This document shows positions 17,251-25,549 of a stretch of 64,000 nucleotides of DNA, piece after piece. Each line of letters begins with the position of its first letter. The first letter of the stretch is position 1. Source of the stretch: Paenibacillus pabuli (GTDB lineage Bacteria > Bacillota > Bacilli > Paenibacillales > Paenibacillaceae); contig NZ_CP073714.1 of assembly GCF_023101145.1 (NCBI RefSeq), positions 3,968,001-4,032,000 of the forward strand, in the 5' to 3' direction. The position numbers and the translations under genes were made by a program. The notes under the pieces were generated by a model, which ran no database searches, had not been told where the DNA came from, and worked only from the letters and a program-made list of their open reading frames with translations.

Positions 17251-19263
17251 TTACTTATCAAATTGTTTAAATGTCTTTACGATATTTTCTATCGTAAATC
17301 CATACTCTTGTAGTAATTTATTAGCTGGAGCAGATGCACCAAAATGATCAATGGTAATCATTTTTCCAGCTTGTCCAACATACTCTCTCCAGCCAAATGC
17401 AGAGCCTAATTCGATGGCAACACGAGCTGTTACATGACCAGGGATCACACTTTCCTTATATTCTACTGATTGTTGTTCGAACAGATCCCAGCTTGGCATA
17501 CTGACAACAGAAACATAAATACCTTCACTTTCCAGCACTTGCTGTGCCTCAAGAGCAAGTGATACCTCTGAACCCGTTGCAAGTAATAGGCCCGCCACTT
17601 CTCCTTTTGATTGTGACACGACATATGCGCCCTTCTTTACACCTTCATACACAAGTTCTTGATCAACCTTTAGAGTTGGAAGATCTTGACGAGTTAATAT
17701 TAAAGCAGTAGGGTGATCCTGACTTTCAAGAGCTAGACGCCATGCCGCAGCTGTTTCCTTCGCCTCGGCCGGTCTAATGACTGAAATACCAGGCATTGAA
17801 CGTAATGCAGCTAAATGCTCGATTGGCTGATGAGTTGGTCCATCTTCACCTACAGCAATACTGTCATGTGTAAATACATACGTGACCGGCAATTTCATCA
17901 GGGCGGCTAGACGGATCGCTGGCCGTAAATAATCTGAGAAAACAAAGAAGGTTGCTCCAAATACTTTCATGCCGCCGTGAAGTGCCATCCCGTTTAAAGC
18001 TGCGCCCATTGCAAATTCACGAACACCAAACCAAATATTTCGTGCTGCGTAACCATCTAACGCAAAGTTCTTTTCCGAAGCAATCAATGTTTTATTTGAT
18101 CCTGCCAGGTCTGCAGAACCACCGATCATTTGGGGAATTGCCTTTGCTGCCGCATTTAAAACTTTGCTTGAGGATGCTCTCGTTGCCATTATTGAACCTG
18201 TTTCAAATACAGGCAGTGATTCTTGCCAATCATCTGATAGTCTACCTGTTACAGCACTTTCAAATTGAGCAGCAAGCTCGGGATAGGCTGCTTTGTATCC
18301 TTCAAATAATTCATTCCAAGCTTGTTCTTTTGCATTCCCCTTTTCTGCGATAAATGCAAAATGTTTTTCTACTTCTTCCGGTACAAAGAATGGTTCTTCC
18401 GATTCCCATAGATAGGCAGCCTTTGTTAGTTTCACTTCGTCCGCTCCAAGAGGCGCACCATGAATCTCTGAGGAACCTGATTTATTAGGAGAACCGAAGC
18501 CAATTGTGGTTTTTACTTCAATTAAAGTAGGATGCTCCAGATCTGCCTTCGCTACTTGAATCGCTTGTTGAATGGCTTCGATATCATTGCCGTCTTCCAC
18601 ACGCAGAACTTGCCATCCGTATGCTGTGAACCGACCAGCTACACTTTCCGAGAAAGATAGACTTAAGTCACCATCCAGTGAAATATCATTGGAATCATAT
18701 AATACAACCAAACGACCTAATTTTAGGTGACCTGCTAATGAAGCTGCTTCAGCGGATACGCCCTCCATTAAATCGCCATCACCACATAGGCTGTACGTAT
18801 AATGGTCAATCACATTGAACTTTTCTTTGTTATACGTTTCAGCAAGGTGACATTCTGCCATAGCCATACCAACTGCCATGGCAATACCTTGACCAAGTGG
18901 GCCTGTTGTGGCATCTACACCTGCTGTATGTCCGAATTCAGGATGCCCAGGTGTTTTACTACCCCATTGACGGAAATTTTTCAAATCATCAATCGTTAAG
19001 CCATAGCCGAATAAATGAAGAATACTATATAAAAGGGCAGATCCATGACCAGCAGACAAGATAAATCGATCACGGTTAATCCACAATGGATTTGTTGGAT
19101 TTATATTCATTTCCTTTGACCACAACGTATAAGCCAATGGAGCAGCCCCCATTGTAATTCCTGGGTGACCGGAGTTTGCTTCTTCAATTGCGTCAATGGA
19201 TAGAGTCCTAATGGTATTGATTGCCAATTGGTCAATCGTTTGTTTCGTTTGTAATGGTTTCAA
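17251..19263 (-). CDS. tkt: transketolase
   Basis: 670 residues, full family length. ThDP-binding and catalytic blocks are visible: [37 protein letters not shown], the [14 protein letters not shown] motif, [12 protein letters not shown], and the C-terminal [22 protein letters not shown]. It exchanges two-carbon units between sugar phosphates in the pentose phosphate pathway. It is the last gene of the PTS/epimerase operon, after a terminator-like hairpin, so expression may be partly reduced or independent. A chromosomal housekeeping copy is likely elsewhere; this one probably serves the sugar taken up by the PTS. Confidence 0.95.
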   Translation of the reverse strand: MKPLQTKQTIDQLAINTIRTLSIDAIEEANSGHPGITMGAAPLAYTLWSKEMNINPTNPLWINRDRFILSAGHGSALLYSILHLFGYGLTIDDLKNFRQWGSKTPGHPEFGHTAGVDATTGPLGQGIAMAVGMAMAECHLAETYNKEKFNVIDHYTYSLCGDGDLMEGVSAEAASLAGHLKLGRLVVLYDSNDISLDGDLSLSFSESVAGRFTAYGWQVLRVEDGNDIEAIQQAIQVAKADLEHPTLIEVKTTIGFGSPNKSGSSEIHGAPLGADEVKLTKAAYLWESEEPFFVPEEVEKHFAFIAEKGNAKEQAWNELFEGYKAAYPELAAQFESAVTGRLSDDWQESLPVFETGSIMATRASSSKVLNAAAKAIPQMIGGSADLAGSNKTLIASEKNFALDGYAARNIWFGVREFAMGAALNGMALHGGMKVFGATFFVFSDYLRPAIRLAALMKLPVTYVFTHDSIAVGEDGPTHQPIEHLAALRSMPGISVIRPAEAKETAAAWRLALESQDHPTALILTRQDLPTLKVDQELVYEGVKKGAYVVSQSKGEVAGLLLATGSEVSLALEAQQVLESEGIYVSVVSMPSWDLFEQQSVEYKESVIPGHVTARVAIELGSAFGWREYVGQAGKMITIDHFGASAPANKLLQEYGFTIENIVKTFKQFDK

Positions 19264-19305
19264 CCTATGCCACTCCTTTATTATTTTTTAAGATTTCTTT
19301 TTCTT

Positions 19306-19345
19306 TTAAAAAAATGAAAGAGGTGGGCGTTATCCCAACCTCTTT
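19306..19345 (-). terminator. terminator-like hairpin between epimerase and transketolase genes
   Basis: On the minus strand AAAGAGGTTGGG pairs with CCCACCTCTTT around a short loop, and is followed by a run of Ts. It should reduce read-through from the epimerase into the transketolase gene. Confidence 0.75.
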
Positions 19346-19351
19346 ACATTT

Positions 19352-20041
19352 TTAAGATATTACTTTCCCCGTCTTATCCTCATAATCTTTACACATGATT
19401 TCCCATGATTTGACGATATCCTCATCTAATCCGAATAAACCGCTACGACCTATAATATAAATATCAGGTCCGGCTGCATCAATTCTTTTAAAGGTTTTCC
19501 GGCCAGATGATCCATCCATTTCAATGACATAGTGATATCCTTTTTCTTCACGCAGGTCTCTTAATGCTGAAATCTTATCCAAGGTGCTTTCAATAAATCG
19601 CTGCCCAGCAAACCCTGGATCTACTGTCATGATTGTAATTTTATCTACTAATTCAATATAAGGAAAAATCGTTTCAATAGGCGTTTCCGGATTTAATACT
19701 ACCCCTGCTTTTAATCCGGCATCATGTATTTGATCAATTAATCGAAAAGCCAAACCATCTAATACCTCTGCATGCATGCAAATCCATTCGCACTTGATAT
19801 CAATTAATTGTTGAACCCAGAAACTTGGATTCGTTACCATAAGATGAACGGACATAGGTAAATCACTGATTTTTCGCACTTCTTGGATAAACCATGGGGA
19901 TAATGTAATATTCGGAACATAATGTCCATCCATGATATCAATATGATAAGAATCTACATGACGGTTTAAAAAAGTGATTTGTTCTTTAAACTTATCCAAG
20001 TCCATTGTCATCAACGAAGGTGAAAACTCCACTTTTTTCAT
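19352..20041 (-). CDS. alsE: D-allulose-6-phosphate 3-epimerase-like protein (ribulose-phosphate 3-epimerase family)
   Basis: 229 residues. The TIM-barrel family motifs are clear: SPSLMTMDLDKFKEQI, HVDSYHIDIMDGHYVPNITL, VHLMVTNP, DKITIMTVDPGFAGQRFI and VIEMDGSSGRKT. The metal ligands (His, Asp, His, Asp) are in place. The wording of the first 60 residues is much closer to E. coli AlsE than to Rpe (MDLDKFKEQ, MDGHYVPNITLSPWF). It interconverts allulose-6-P and fructose-6-P in the cytoplasm. The ATG at 20041 follows GGAGG; a TTG upstream overlaps that signal. Confidence 0.85.
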   Translation of the reverse strand: MKKVEFSPSLMTMDLDKFKEQITFLNRHVDSYHIDIMDGHYVPNITLSPWFIQEVRKISDLPMSVHLMVTNPSFWVQQLIDIKCEWICMHAEVLDGLAFRLIDQIHDAGLKAGVVLNPETPIETIFPYIELVDKITIMTVDPGFAGQRFIESTLDKISALRDLREEKGYHYVIEMDGSSGRKTFKRIDAAGPDIYIIGRSGLFGLDEDIVKSWEIMCKDYEDKTGKVIS

Positions 20042-20124
20042 AATATTTGTATCCTCCAAAAAGATATTTCATTTATAATTATGGCGGGGATTGTCGTCCT
20101 CCATCATTGACTGGCTTAAGGTAT

Positions 20125-21216
20125 TTAGATAATTTGAATATCATCTAAATCAATATCATCTTCTTCAACGTCTACTTTTTCATCTTCCTGATTTACATTT
20201 TTCTTAAGCAAAGCCAAGCTAACCCCTGTTACAAGAACATTCACAAGTATAGCTACTGCTCCAGTCCACGGTTGAGACATCGTTGGTAACATCAAAACGC
20301 CACCAAATGGAACCTGGGCATCTGCTCCTAACACCATTGTGGTTGCTCCACCTGCCGCTCCACCAATCGCTACTGCAATTACACAACGAACAATATCATT
20401 CATAACAATTGGAATGATACCTTCAACAATATTAATAACACCCATGGGAACTGCTGATTTCAAAGTCTCGACTTCTGAGCGTGAATAGATATTTTTTCTG
20501 AATATTTTTGCTATAAAGTAAGCTAACCCAAATCCGATGGGTGTTGCTGTATTTACTAATTGCAAGGCTGTAATAGGTCCATTAATCCCTTCTGCCTGTA
20601 ATGTCAATACAAAGGCAAATACAGTCTTGTTAAGAGGACCACCAAAATCAACTCCACTTAATAAACCAATAATTGCGCCAAATACTAATTTAGAAGAAGA
20701 TCCTAGACCATTTAATGCATCTGTTAATAAGGATGTAAAAGCAGCGATCGGGATACCAATAATGTATACCATGATTAACCCGCCAATAATGGAACTGAAA
20801 AATGGTACTATTAAAGTTGGCAATAATCCCTTAGCCCAGTTAGGAACTTTAATATGTTTAATAATAGCTATGGCCAGGTATCCCGCTACAAATCCCCCTA
20901 AAATCCCACCAATGAAACCAGCACCAATTGCGTTAGCCGTCAGACCAATAATAAAGCCTGGAGCGATCCCCGGTTTCCCTGCAATTGAATAAGAAATTCC
21001 TGTAGAAATAACGGCAGGCAGCAAACCCAAACCAAGAGCCCCCATTCTGGCCAGAGCATCCCAAAATGTAAAACTTCCTGTTAAGTCAGCACTGCTATCA
21101 CCTCCAAATCCCATACCAATTGCGATTAAAAAACCGGCACCACAAACAACTGGGATCAAATATGAAATTGCTGTCAATAAATGACCTTTAAGATTTAATT
21201 TTTTTATTGCACTCAT
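20125..21216 (-). CDS. PTS fructose-family transporter, EIIC component
   Basis: 363 residues, nearly all membrane helices, beginning with LKGHLLTAISYLIPVVCGAGFL, the typical fructose-type IIC start. GFIGGILGGFVAGYLA and the PFGGVLMLPT loop fit the family. A short acidic tail (EDEKVDVEEDDIDLDDIQ) ends the protein; no fused A or B domain. It moves the sugar across the membrane while EIIB phosphorylates it. Position between the EIIA gene and the epimerase gene indicates that the product enters the epimerase step. Confidence 0.9.
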   Translation of the reverse strand: MSAIKKLNLKGHLLTAISYLIPVVCGAGFLIAIGMGFGGDSSADLTGSFTFWDALARMGALGLGLLPAVISTGISYSIAGKPGIAPGFIIGLTANAIGAGFIGGILGGFVAGYLAIAIIKHIKVPNWAKGLLPTLIVPFFSSIIGGLIMVYIIGIPIAAFTSLLTDALNGLGSSSKLVFGAIIGLLSGVDFGGPLNKTVFAFVLTLQAEGINGPITALQLVNTATPIGFGLAYFIAKIFRKNIYSRSEVETLKSAVPMGVINIVEGIIPIVMNDIVRCVIAVAIGGAAGGATTMVLGADAQVPFGGVLMLPTMSQPWTGAVAILVNVLVTGVSLALLKKNVNQEDEKVDVEEDDIDLDDIQII

Positions 21217-21252
21217 TTTTACCCCTCCTTTTACTACTGACTACAAGTCTAC

Positions 21253-21705
21253 TTAATTACATAAAGCGGCCTGTACATCTTCAGCATTTGTGGATTGTAG
21301 CATTTTCTCAATTACATCATCATTACCTAATTTCCTTGCAAATAATGTTAATATTTTTAAATGATTTTGTGATCCACCCTGTTCATTTCCTACAGCAAAA
21401 AGAATGATACCTTTAACTCCATTCCCGTCGAGTGTCTCCCATGGGATTTCACTCCGATTAATCCCGATAGCAACACCTATTTTTTTCACAGCAGCACTCT
21501 TACCATGGGGGATAGCAATATAATTTCCGATTCCAGTCTGTCCCACTGCCTCCCGTTCATAAATATCTTTTAAAAACCCATTAATGTCGGTAATATATTC
21601 ATTTTGCAGCAACACTTCTGCTAATTCTTGAATTGCTTCTTCCTTACTACTAGCATTCATATTGGTTTTGATTGTGCTTAAATCTATAATATCTTTAACT
21701 TCCAT
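21253..21705 (-). CDS. PTS EIIA component, fructose/mannitol type
   Basis: 150 residues. The phosphohistidine motif is GIGNYIAIPHGKSAAVKK, followed by VGNEQGGSQNHLKILTLFARKL, as in PTS_EIIA type 2 domains. It receives phosphate from HPr and passes it to EIIB. It lies directly before the EIIC gene and is the likely main EIIA of the transporter. Confidence 0.9.
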   Translation of the reverse strand: MEVKDIIDLSTIKTNMNASSKEEAIQELAEVLLQNEYITDINGFLKDIYEREAVGQTGIGNYIAIPHGKSAAVKKIGVAIGINRSEIPWETLDGNGVKGIILFAVGNEQGGSQNHLKILTLFARKLGNDDVIEKMLQSTNAEDVQAALCN

Positions 21706-21728
21706 TTTCTCTCTCTCCTTATTTACGA

Positions 21729-22046
21729 TTATTTTTCTTGACTTACAACTTCTGCAGCTTTTTCAATTAATTTATTTGGTGATTTAACAGCTATTTCTGT
21801 CGTAACCTGGATGATTCTCTTCCCTTCAAAACGTTCTCGTCCTGAGATTTTAACATCCACGGCCAAGATAACGACGTCTGCTTCATCGATCTGTTTTTGA
21901 GTCAGTTCATTCTCTATTCCAATCGTTCCTTGCGTTTCAATATGAATTTCATGGCCTGCTTTCTTTCCTGCATTCTGCAATTTTTCTTGTGCGATATATG
22001 TGTGTGCGATCCCAACTGTGCATGCTGCAACTCCTACTATTTTCAT
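21729..22046 (-). CDS. PTS EIIB component, fructose type
   Basis: 105 residues, MKIVGVAACTVGIAHTYIAQ, with the phosphocysteine (Cys9) in the CxxGIAHT motif of fructose-type IIB. DADVVILAVDVKISGRERF-like sequence (EADVVILAVDVKISGRERFE) is also family-typical. Only 2 nt separate it from the preceding EIIA-like gene. Cytoplasmic phosphocarrier that phosphorylates the incoming sugar. Confidence 0.92.
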   Translation of the reverse strand: MKIVGVAACTVGIAHTYIAQEKLQNAGKKAGHEIHIETQGTIGIENELTQKQIDEADVVILAVDVKISGRERFEGKRIIQVTTEIAVKSPNKLIEKAAEVVSQEK

Positions 22047-22048
22047 GA

Positions 22049-22495
22049 TTATTCCTCCTGTTTTTTTATAATTTCTTTAATAAAATCTTCTTTTTCATGA
22101 CTATTCAATAATCGGGTTAAATACACTTCATCTGCTAAAGCTTTAGTGAACAAGGAAATTGCCTTCTTTATTGGAACGCTTTCATTTTCCTTTAATAAAA
22201 GGACAATCAATAAACAGATATCTTTTGTCTGGCAATCCCATGACTCTATTGGATTTGCTAAGTGAATAAATAGAATTTGGCTTCTCTTTATTTGATCGCT
22301 TTCGATATGGGGTAGCATGACATGTTCAGCGATTAATGTGCTGCCTACCTTTTCTCTTTCGGTTAATTGATTGATGACCTCTTCTTTTTGCGAAGGACTA
22401 TCCTGGCATACGATTTCAGAGATAAAAGAGAATACTTCATCTTTTGTTTTTAACTCACAATTAAAATAAACTTGATAAAGCGAATTAATTTCCAT
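22049..22495 (-). CDS. second PTS EIIA-like protein
   Basis: 148 residues. The EIIA type 2 active-site region reads EHVMLPHIESDQ, with the conserved PH. The rest is divergent from the other EIIA of the operon (21,253-21,705). Its start overlaps the end of the regulator gene by 11 nt. Such extra EIIA proteins can act as a phosphodonor to PRD regulators that lack a fused EIIA, which is the case here (inference). Two EIIA genes for one EIIBC is uncommon. Confidence 0.8.
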   Translation of the reverse strand: MEINSLYQVYFNCELKTKDEVFSFISEIVCQDSPSQKEEVINQLTEREKVGSTLIAEHVMLPHIESDQIKRSQILFIHLANPIESWDCQTKDICLLIVLLLKENESVPIKKAISLFTKALADEVYLTRLLNSHEKEDFIKEIIKKQEE

Positions 22496-23975
22496 GATAA
22501 ATTTCCTCTATTTTTCTTTGAAGCCTCTTCTGGTCATCTATTGTGAACATCGCACTCACTAATAAATATGGAGTTGTAACTTCTTCCTTAATATGAACAG
22601 TAGTCAGGATCAATTCAGCATCCGAGTATTTCTCTTTTAACATTTGGACATTTCGTGATGCTACTACATCAACAATTTTCAACTCGGGAAATTTCTTTGA
22701 AACTTTTGCTTTTAAAAGTTCTGAAGTTCCAATTCCTGTCGTACACATGATTAGTGTTTTTATCAGGCGCTGATGTTGGCCTGTTTCAATTGCTTTTGCG
22801 AAATAGAGGGTGAGAAACCCATTCTCATCGTCATTTATGGCTGGTAAATTGAATTTCTCACTTACCAATTTGGATTCGTTTGTCACTCCCCAAAATACTT
22901 CTTCATACGTTACCTTAATCTGACTAAGCAAGCTGTTTTTAACTCGAATTTTATGCTCTAATCGATTAAGCAACGGTTTAATATGGTTTGCTAAATCAAT
23001 AAAAATAGACTGACTGTCGATATCAATTCCTAAGCGAGTACTCACTCCTTCAATATATGCTTTCGTTATTTGGATAACTTCTGAGGAAAACGTGGAAGTT
23101 ATCGCAAGAGAACCTTGCATTCTTGATGAAACCAAGTACTGATATAGAAAATAAATCTCACTATCTGGCAAAGGACTGTTTAAATATTTTTCAATATTAT
23201 GGACAATAACTTTTGCAACAGGATACAAAATATCTCTTTTCATGTTTTCCATTTCTTCATTAGATATTTTATCAGTGAACAGTCTAGCAGGAACTTTTCT
23301 TGAGCGGCTTAATAGTATATACAAGTGCGAGAAAATGTTCACATTATATGGGTAGGGAATCGTTATATCTAAATCTTCTTCGATCTTTCTTAATTGATCC
23401 AATATAAGCAAAACATCGTACTGATTGAAATTAAGTTCTTGATTCCTTTTCAAATCATCAATATCAATCGTATTAAAAATTTCAATAATATCCTTGATGG
23501 CCTTTCGAATATTAACTTCTTCTCCTAGTATGGCTAGTGTTCTGTTTTTTCGCTCTAGAATTAAATTATACTTTTTAAGCTCTTCGCTCATTATTTGTTC
23601 GTCATTAAAAGTAACGGAGTCTCCTACATAATACTTACTAAATAAGTGGTAAATATTTATAGGCTTAGGCGAAGATAACAATAACTCTTCCATAATCCGT
23701 TTACGTCTCTCGTTAGGAGAAAATTGTTTTTCTTTGTATTTATTATTGCCTTTTTGATAATTAATAAATTTTTCGTAATTTAGTTTATACCCTCTCCCCC
23801 TTTCAGATATAATTAATGGGCCGTCCAAGTTCTCGTTGTTAATTTTGTTTATTAACCGATATACTGTTTTTTGAGAAACATTTAATACTTCTTGGAGATC
23901 CTCCGAAGTAACATAACCTTGATTTTTCGAAAGAAACAGTAACAATTCTTGTTCCTGGTTACCTTTTGAACTCAT
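22485..23975 (-). CDS. PRD-containing transcriptional regulator with EIIB-like domain (BglG/MtlR-type activator)
   Basis: About 496 residues. An N-terminal HTH (LQEVLNVSQKTVYRLINKIN, residues about 20-45) is followed by a second helical region, two PRDs (about 165-380) and a C-terminal EIIB-like domain with the Cys motif MCTTGIGTSELL. The first His of each PRD is present (FSHLYILLSR and LANHIKPLLNR). The second is replaced: FLYQYLVSSR in PRD1 and FLTLYFAKAIE in PRD2, where family members usually have His. No fused EIIA. ATG at 23975 follows GGGAGGCAAGGAG. It should control this PTS operon according to sugar availability. Confidence 0.88.
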   Translation of the reverse strand: MSSKGNQEQELLLFLSKNQGYVTSEDLQEVLNVSQKTVYRLINKINNENLDGPLIISERGRGYKLNYEKFINYQKGNNKYKEKQFSPNERRKRIMEELLLSSPKPINIYHLFSKYYVGDSVTFNDEQIMSEELKKYNLILERKNRTLAILGEEVNIRKAIKDIIEIFNTIDIDDLKRNQELNFNQYDVLLILDQLRKIEEDLDITIPYPYNVNIFSHLYILLSRSRKVPARLFTDKISNEEMENMKRDILYPVAKVIVHNIEKYLNSPLPDSEIYFLYQYLVSSRMQGSLAITSTFSSEVIQITKAYIEGVSTRLGIDIDSQSIFIDLANHIKPLLNRLEHKIRVKNSLLSQIKVTYEEVFWGVTNESKLVSEKFNLPAINDDENGFLTLYFAKAIETGQHQRLIKTLIMCTTGIGTSELLKAKVSKKFPELKIVDVVASRNVQMLKEKYSDAELILTTVHIKEEVTTPYLLVSAMFTIDDQKRLQRKIEEIYHGN

Positions 23976-24030
23976 CTCCTTGCCTCCCTGATATAATCCT
24001 ACCGTATAATTTAACAAACAATTCGTTGGA

Positions 24031-24054
24031 AAATGACCGTTGCAACGGTCATTT
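24031..24054. promoter_or_regulatory. 24-bp perfect palindrome upstream of the PTS regulator
   Basis: AAATGACCGTTG directly joins its own reverse complement CAACGGTCATTT. It is 56 nt upstream of the regulator start. It could be the operator of the PRD activator or, with the following T run on the plus strand, an intrinsic terminator/insulator. Confidence 0.55.
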
Positions 24055-24060
24055 TTTAGA

Positions 24061-24637
24061 TATTCTACGAACCTGGGAATTTCCCAGTGAAACTTTAACC
24101 TAAAAAAGAAGATAAAGAACCCTGAGTCCTACGCTGAATGCATAGCGACAGCGACCCTCCTATAGGTAAGCGGCCAGAACTACAAACGAGCACACCTAAC
24201 AAAAGAAAGTGCAGCATACTTAGGCACAACAGTGCTAACTGTATCAAAAAGTTACTTTAGCAGTACGTAACCATTAAAGCGGCAGACAATTGCTCGTGAA
24301 ACAGCATTGGCGCAGTTCCAAAAAACGTTGAAGTTATGGATATCTAAAAAGGGCTGAGCTAGCACCCAGTCCTTTTAGATATTCTCATAAAAGCTTATTA
24401 AATCAGGCTCTGTCCGTTAGATCTAATCACATTTTGTACCAATCAAAAGATTTTCAAACCAGAAAATAGCCTATTTTATTAACTCTTGATTCGCAGGGAA
24501 TGCCCAATATTCTGCATTACGTTAAGTACGCCACATCTAACATTTTCATATGAAAGCTTCACTAAATGCTAATTTTTTCTTGCATCAGCTACGCTAACCT
24601 GCCCGTTAGTTTAATGAATTGAAGGGCAAGATGACGA
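24061..24637. other. 577-bp region without supported gene
   Basis: No convincing frame on either strand. A hairpin lies near 24,346-24,378 (AAAAGG..CTG / CAG..CCTTTT) and the short motif CTAACCTGCCCGTTAG at about 24,593-24,610 recurs at 52.8 and 58.5 kb. Probably decayed mobile DNA. Confidence 0.35.
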
Positions 24638-24740
24638 TTAGATACACGCCTAATCGGCAATAGGACTATGTTCTTGTCCATTCCGGCAATCGGTACAAGT
24701 TCTTGTCCTTGGATTGGGACAAGAACTTGTACCGATAAAA
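24638..24740 (+). repeat. dispersed repeat, left and central part
   Basis: TTAGATACACGCCTAATCGG, then ATGTTCTTGTCC, then GGTACAAGTTCTTGTCC facing GGACAAGAACTTGTACC (a perfect 17-bp inverted repeat). The right part with the GCCGCTA/TAGCGAC hairpin is absent; the IS200-like element begins immediately after CCGATAAAA. Confidence 0.75.
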
Positions 24741-24744
24741 TCAG

Positions 24745-25500
24745 GACCACCTGTCCAACGGGTGGTTTGCTCTTGGGGTATAACCCCCTGTTGCCAAACT
24801 GCGCCTAAAGACACTAGCCTGACAGCAGGGCTGTTCAGGCTCAGTGTTATTTGTCACTTTCACTTACCAGTTAAACTGGTTTTACTTCTTTTTGCTTCCA
24901 TTACTGCTGAATGGATCTTCGTATTCTTTTACACTCAGCTTATCTACCGCCTGATCATGTGCTTCTTGCTCACGAATATACTTTCTTACCGTTGCTTCAT
25001 TTAGACCTACTGCACTTACATAGTACCCTTCTGCCCAAAATTTTCGATTTCCGTATTTATACTTGAGCTGGGCATGTTTTTCGAATATCATGAGGGAACT
25101 CTTTCCCTTTAGATATCCCATAAACGTGGAGACTGCTATTTTTGGTGGAATCGCTACCAACATATGGACATGGTCGGGCATCATGTGACCTTCTATAATC
25201 TCTACTCCTTTGTACTTACACAAACGTACGTTTGAAGATTTCAATTAAATCTTTTCTTACTTGATTATAGATTTCTTTCCGGCTATACTTCGGGGTAAAC
25301 ACAATGTGGTATTTACACATCCACTTTGTGTGAGCTAGGCTGTAGCTCTTGTTTGCCATCCATGACCATTCCTTTCTTTTGAGCCTGAACATCTCAATTT
25401 TATTGGAATGGTCTTGGTGGTCAAACCTTCGATCCCTCCACCCGCATAGCGGGTGGTTTTTGTTTCGCGTGTTTCACGCACTCAACTGGCTAAAGCCATA
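24745..25500 (-). mobile_element. IS200/IS605-group insertion sequence with defective tnpA
   Basis: Contains a TnpA (Y1 HUH transposase) gene plus conserved non-coding ends. The end downstream of tnpA holds GGGGTATAACCCC and ACCAGTTAAACTGGT hairpins; the end upstream of tnpA holds CCACCCGCATAGCGGGTGG. The same end sequences recur in the broken copy at 46.16-46.67 kb. Exact ends are estimated. Confidence 0.75.
24882..25359 (-). pseudogene. tnpA: IS200-type TnpA transposase, frameshifted
   Basis: The N-terminal frame starts at ATG 25359 and reads MANKSYSLAHTKWMCKYHIV then FTPKYSRKEIYNQVRKDLIE before a stop. The sequence resumes in another frame as LCKYKGVEIIEGHMMPDHVH, then GYLKGKSSLMIF, FWAEGYYVSAVGLNE and SVKEYEDPFSSNG. 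The HxH motif (PDHVHML) and catalytic Tyr region (EGYYVS) are intact. One frameshift near 25,225-25,245 separates the halves, so the protein is probably inactive unless frameshifting occurs. Confidence 0.85.
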
Positions 25501-25501
25501 A

Positions 25502-25538
25502 TAAAAAAAGATGTTGATCTTTATCAGACCAACATCTT
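25502..25538 (-). terminator. intrinsic terminator of the GH43 gene
   Basis: On the minus strand AGATGTTGG pairs with CAACATCT and is followed by TTTTTTTAT. It lies 12 nt after the GH43 stop. Confidence 0.8.
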
Positions 25539-25549
25539 CTAGTTCGCTT

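Noticed and set aside
24664..24737. GGTACAAGTTCTTGTCC palindromes as a regulator operator
   Set aside because: The palindromes are embedded in a much longer repeated unit that occurs far from promoters and next to gene breaks, so a mobile repeat is the better explanation.
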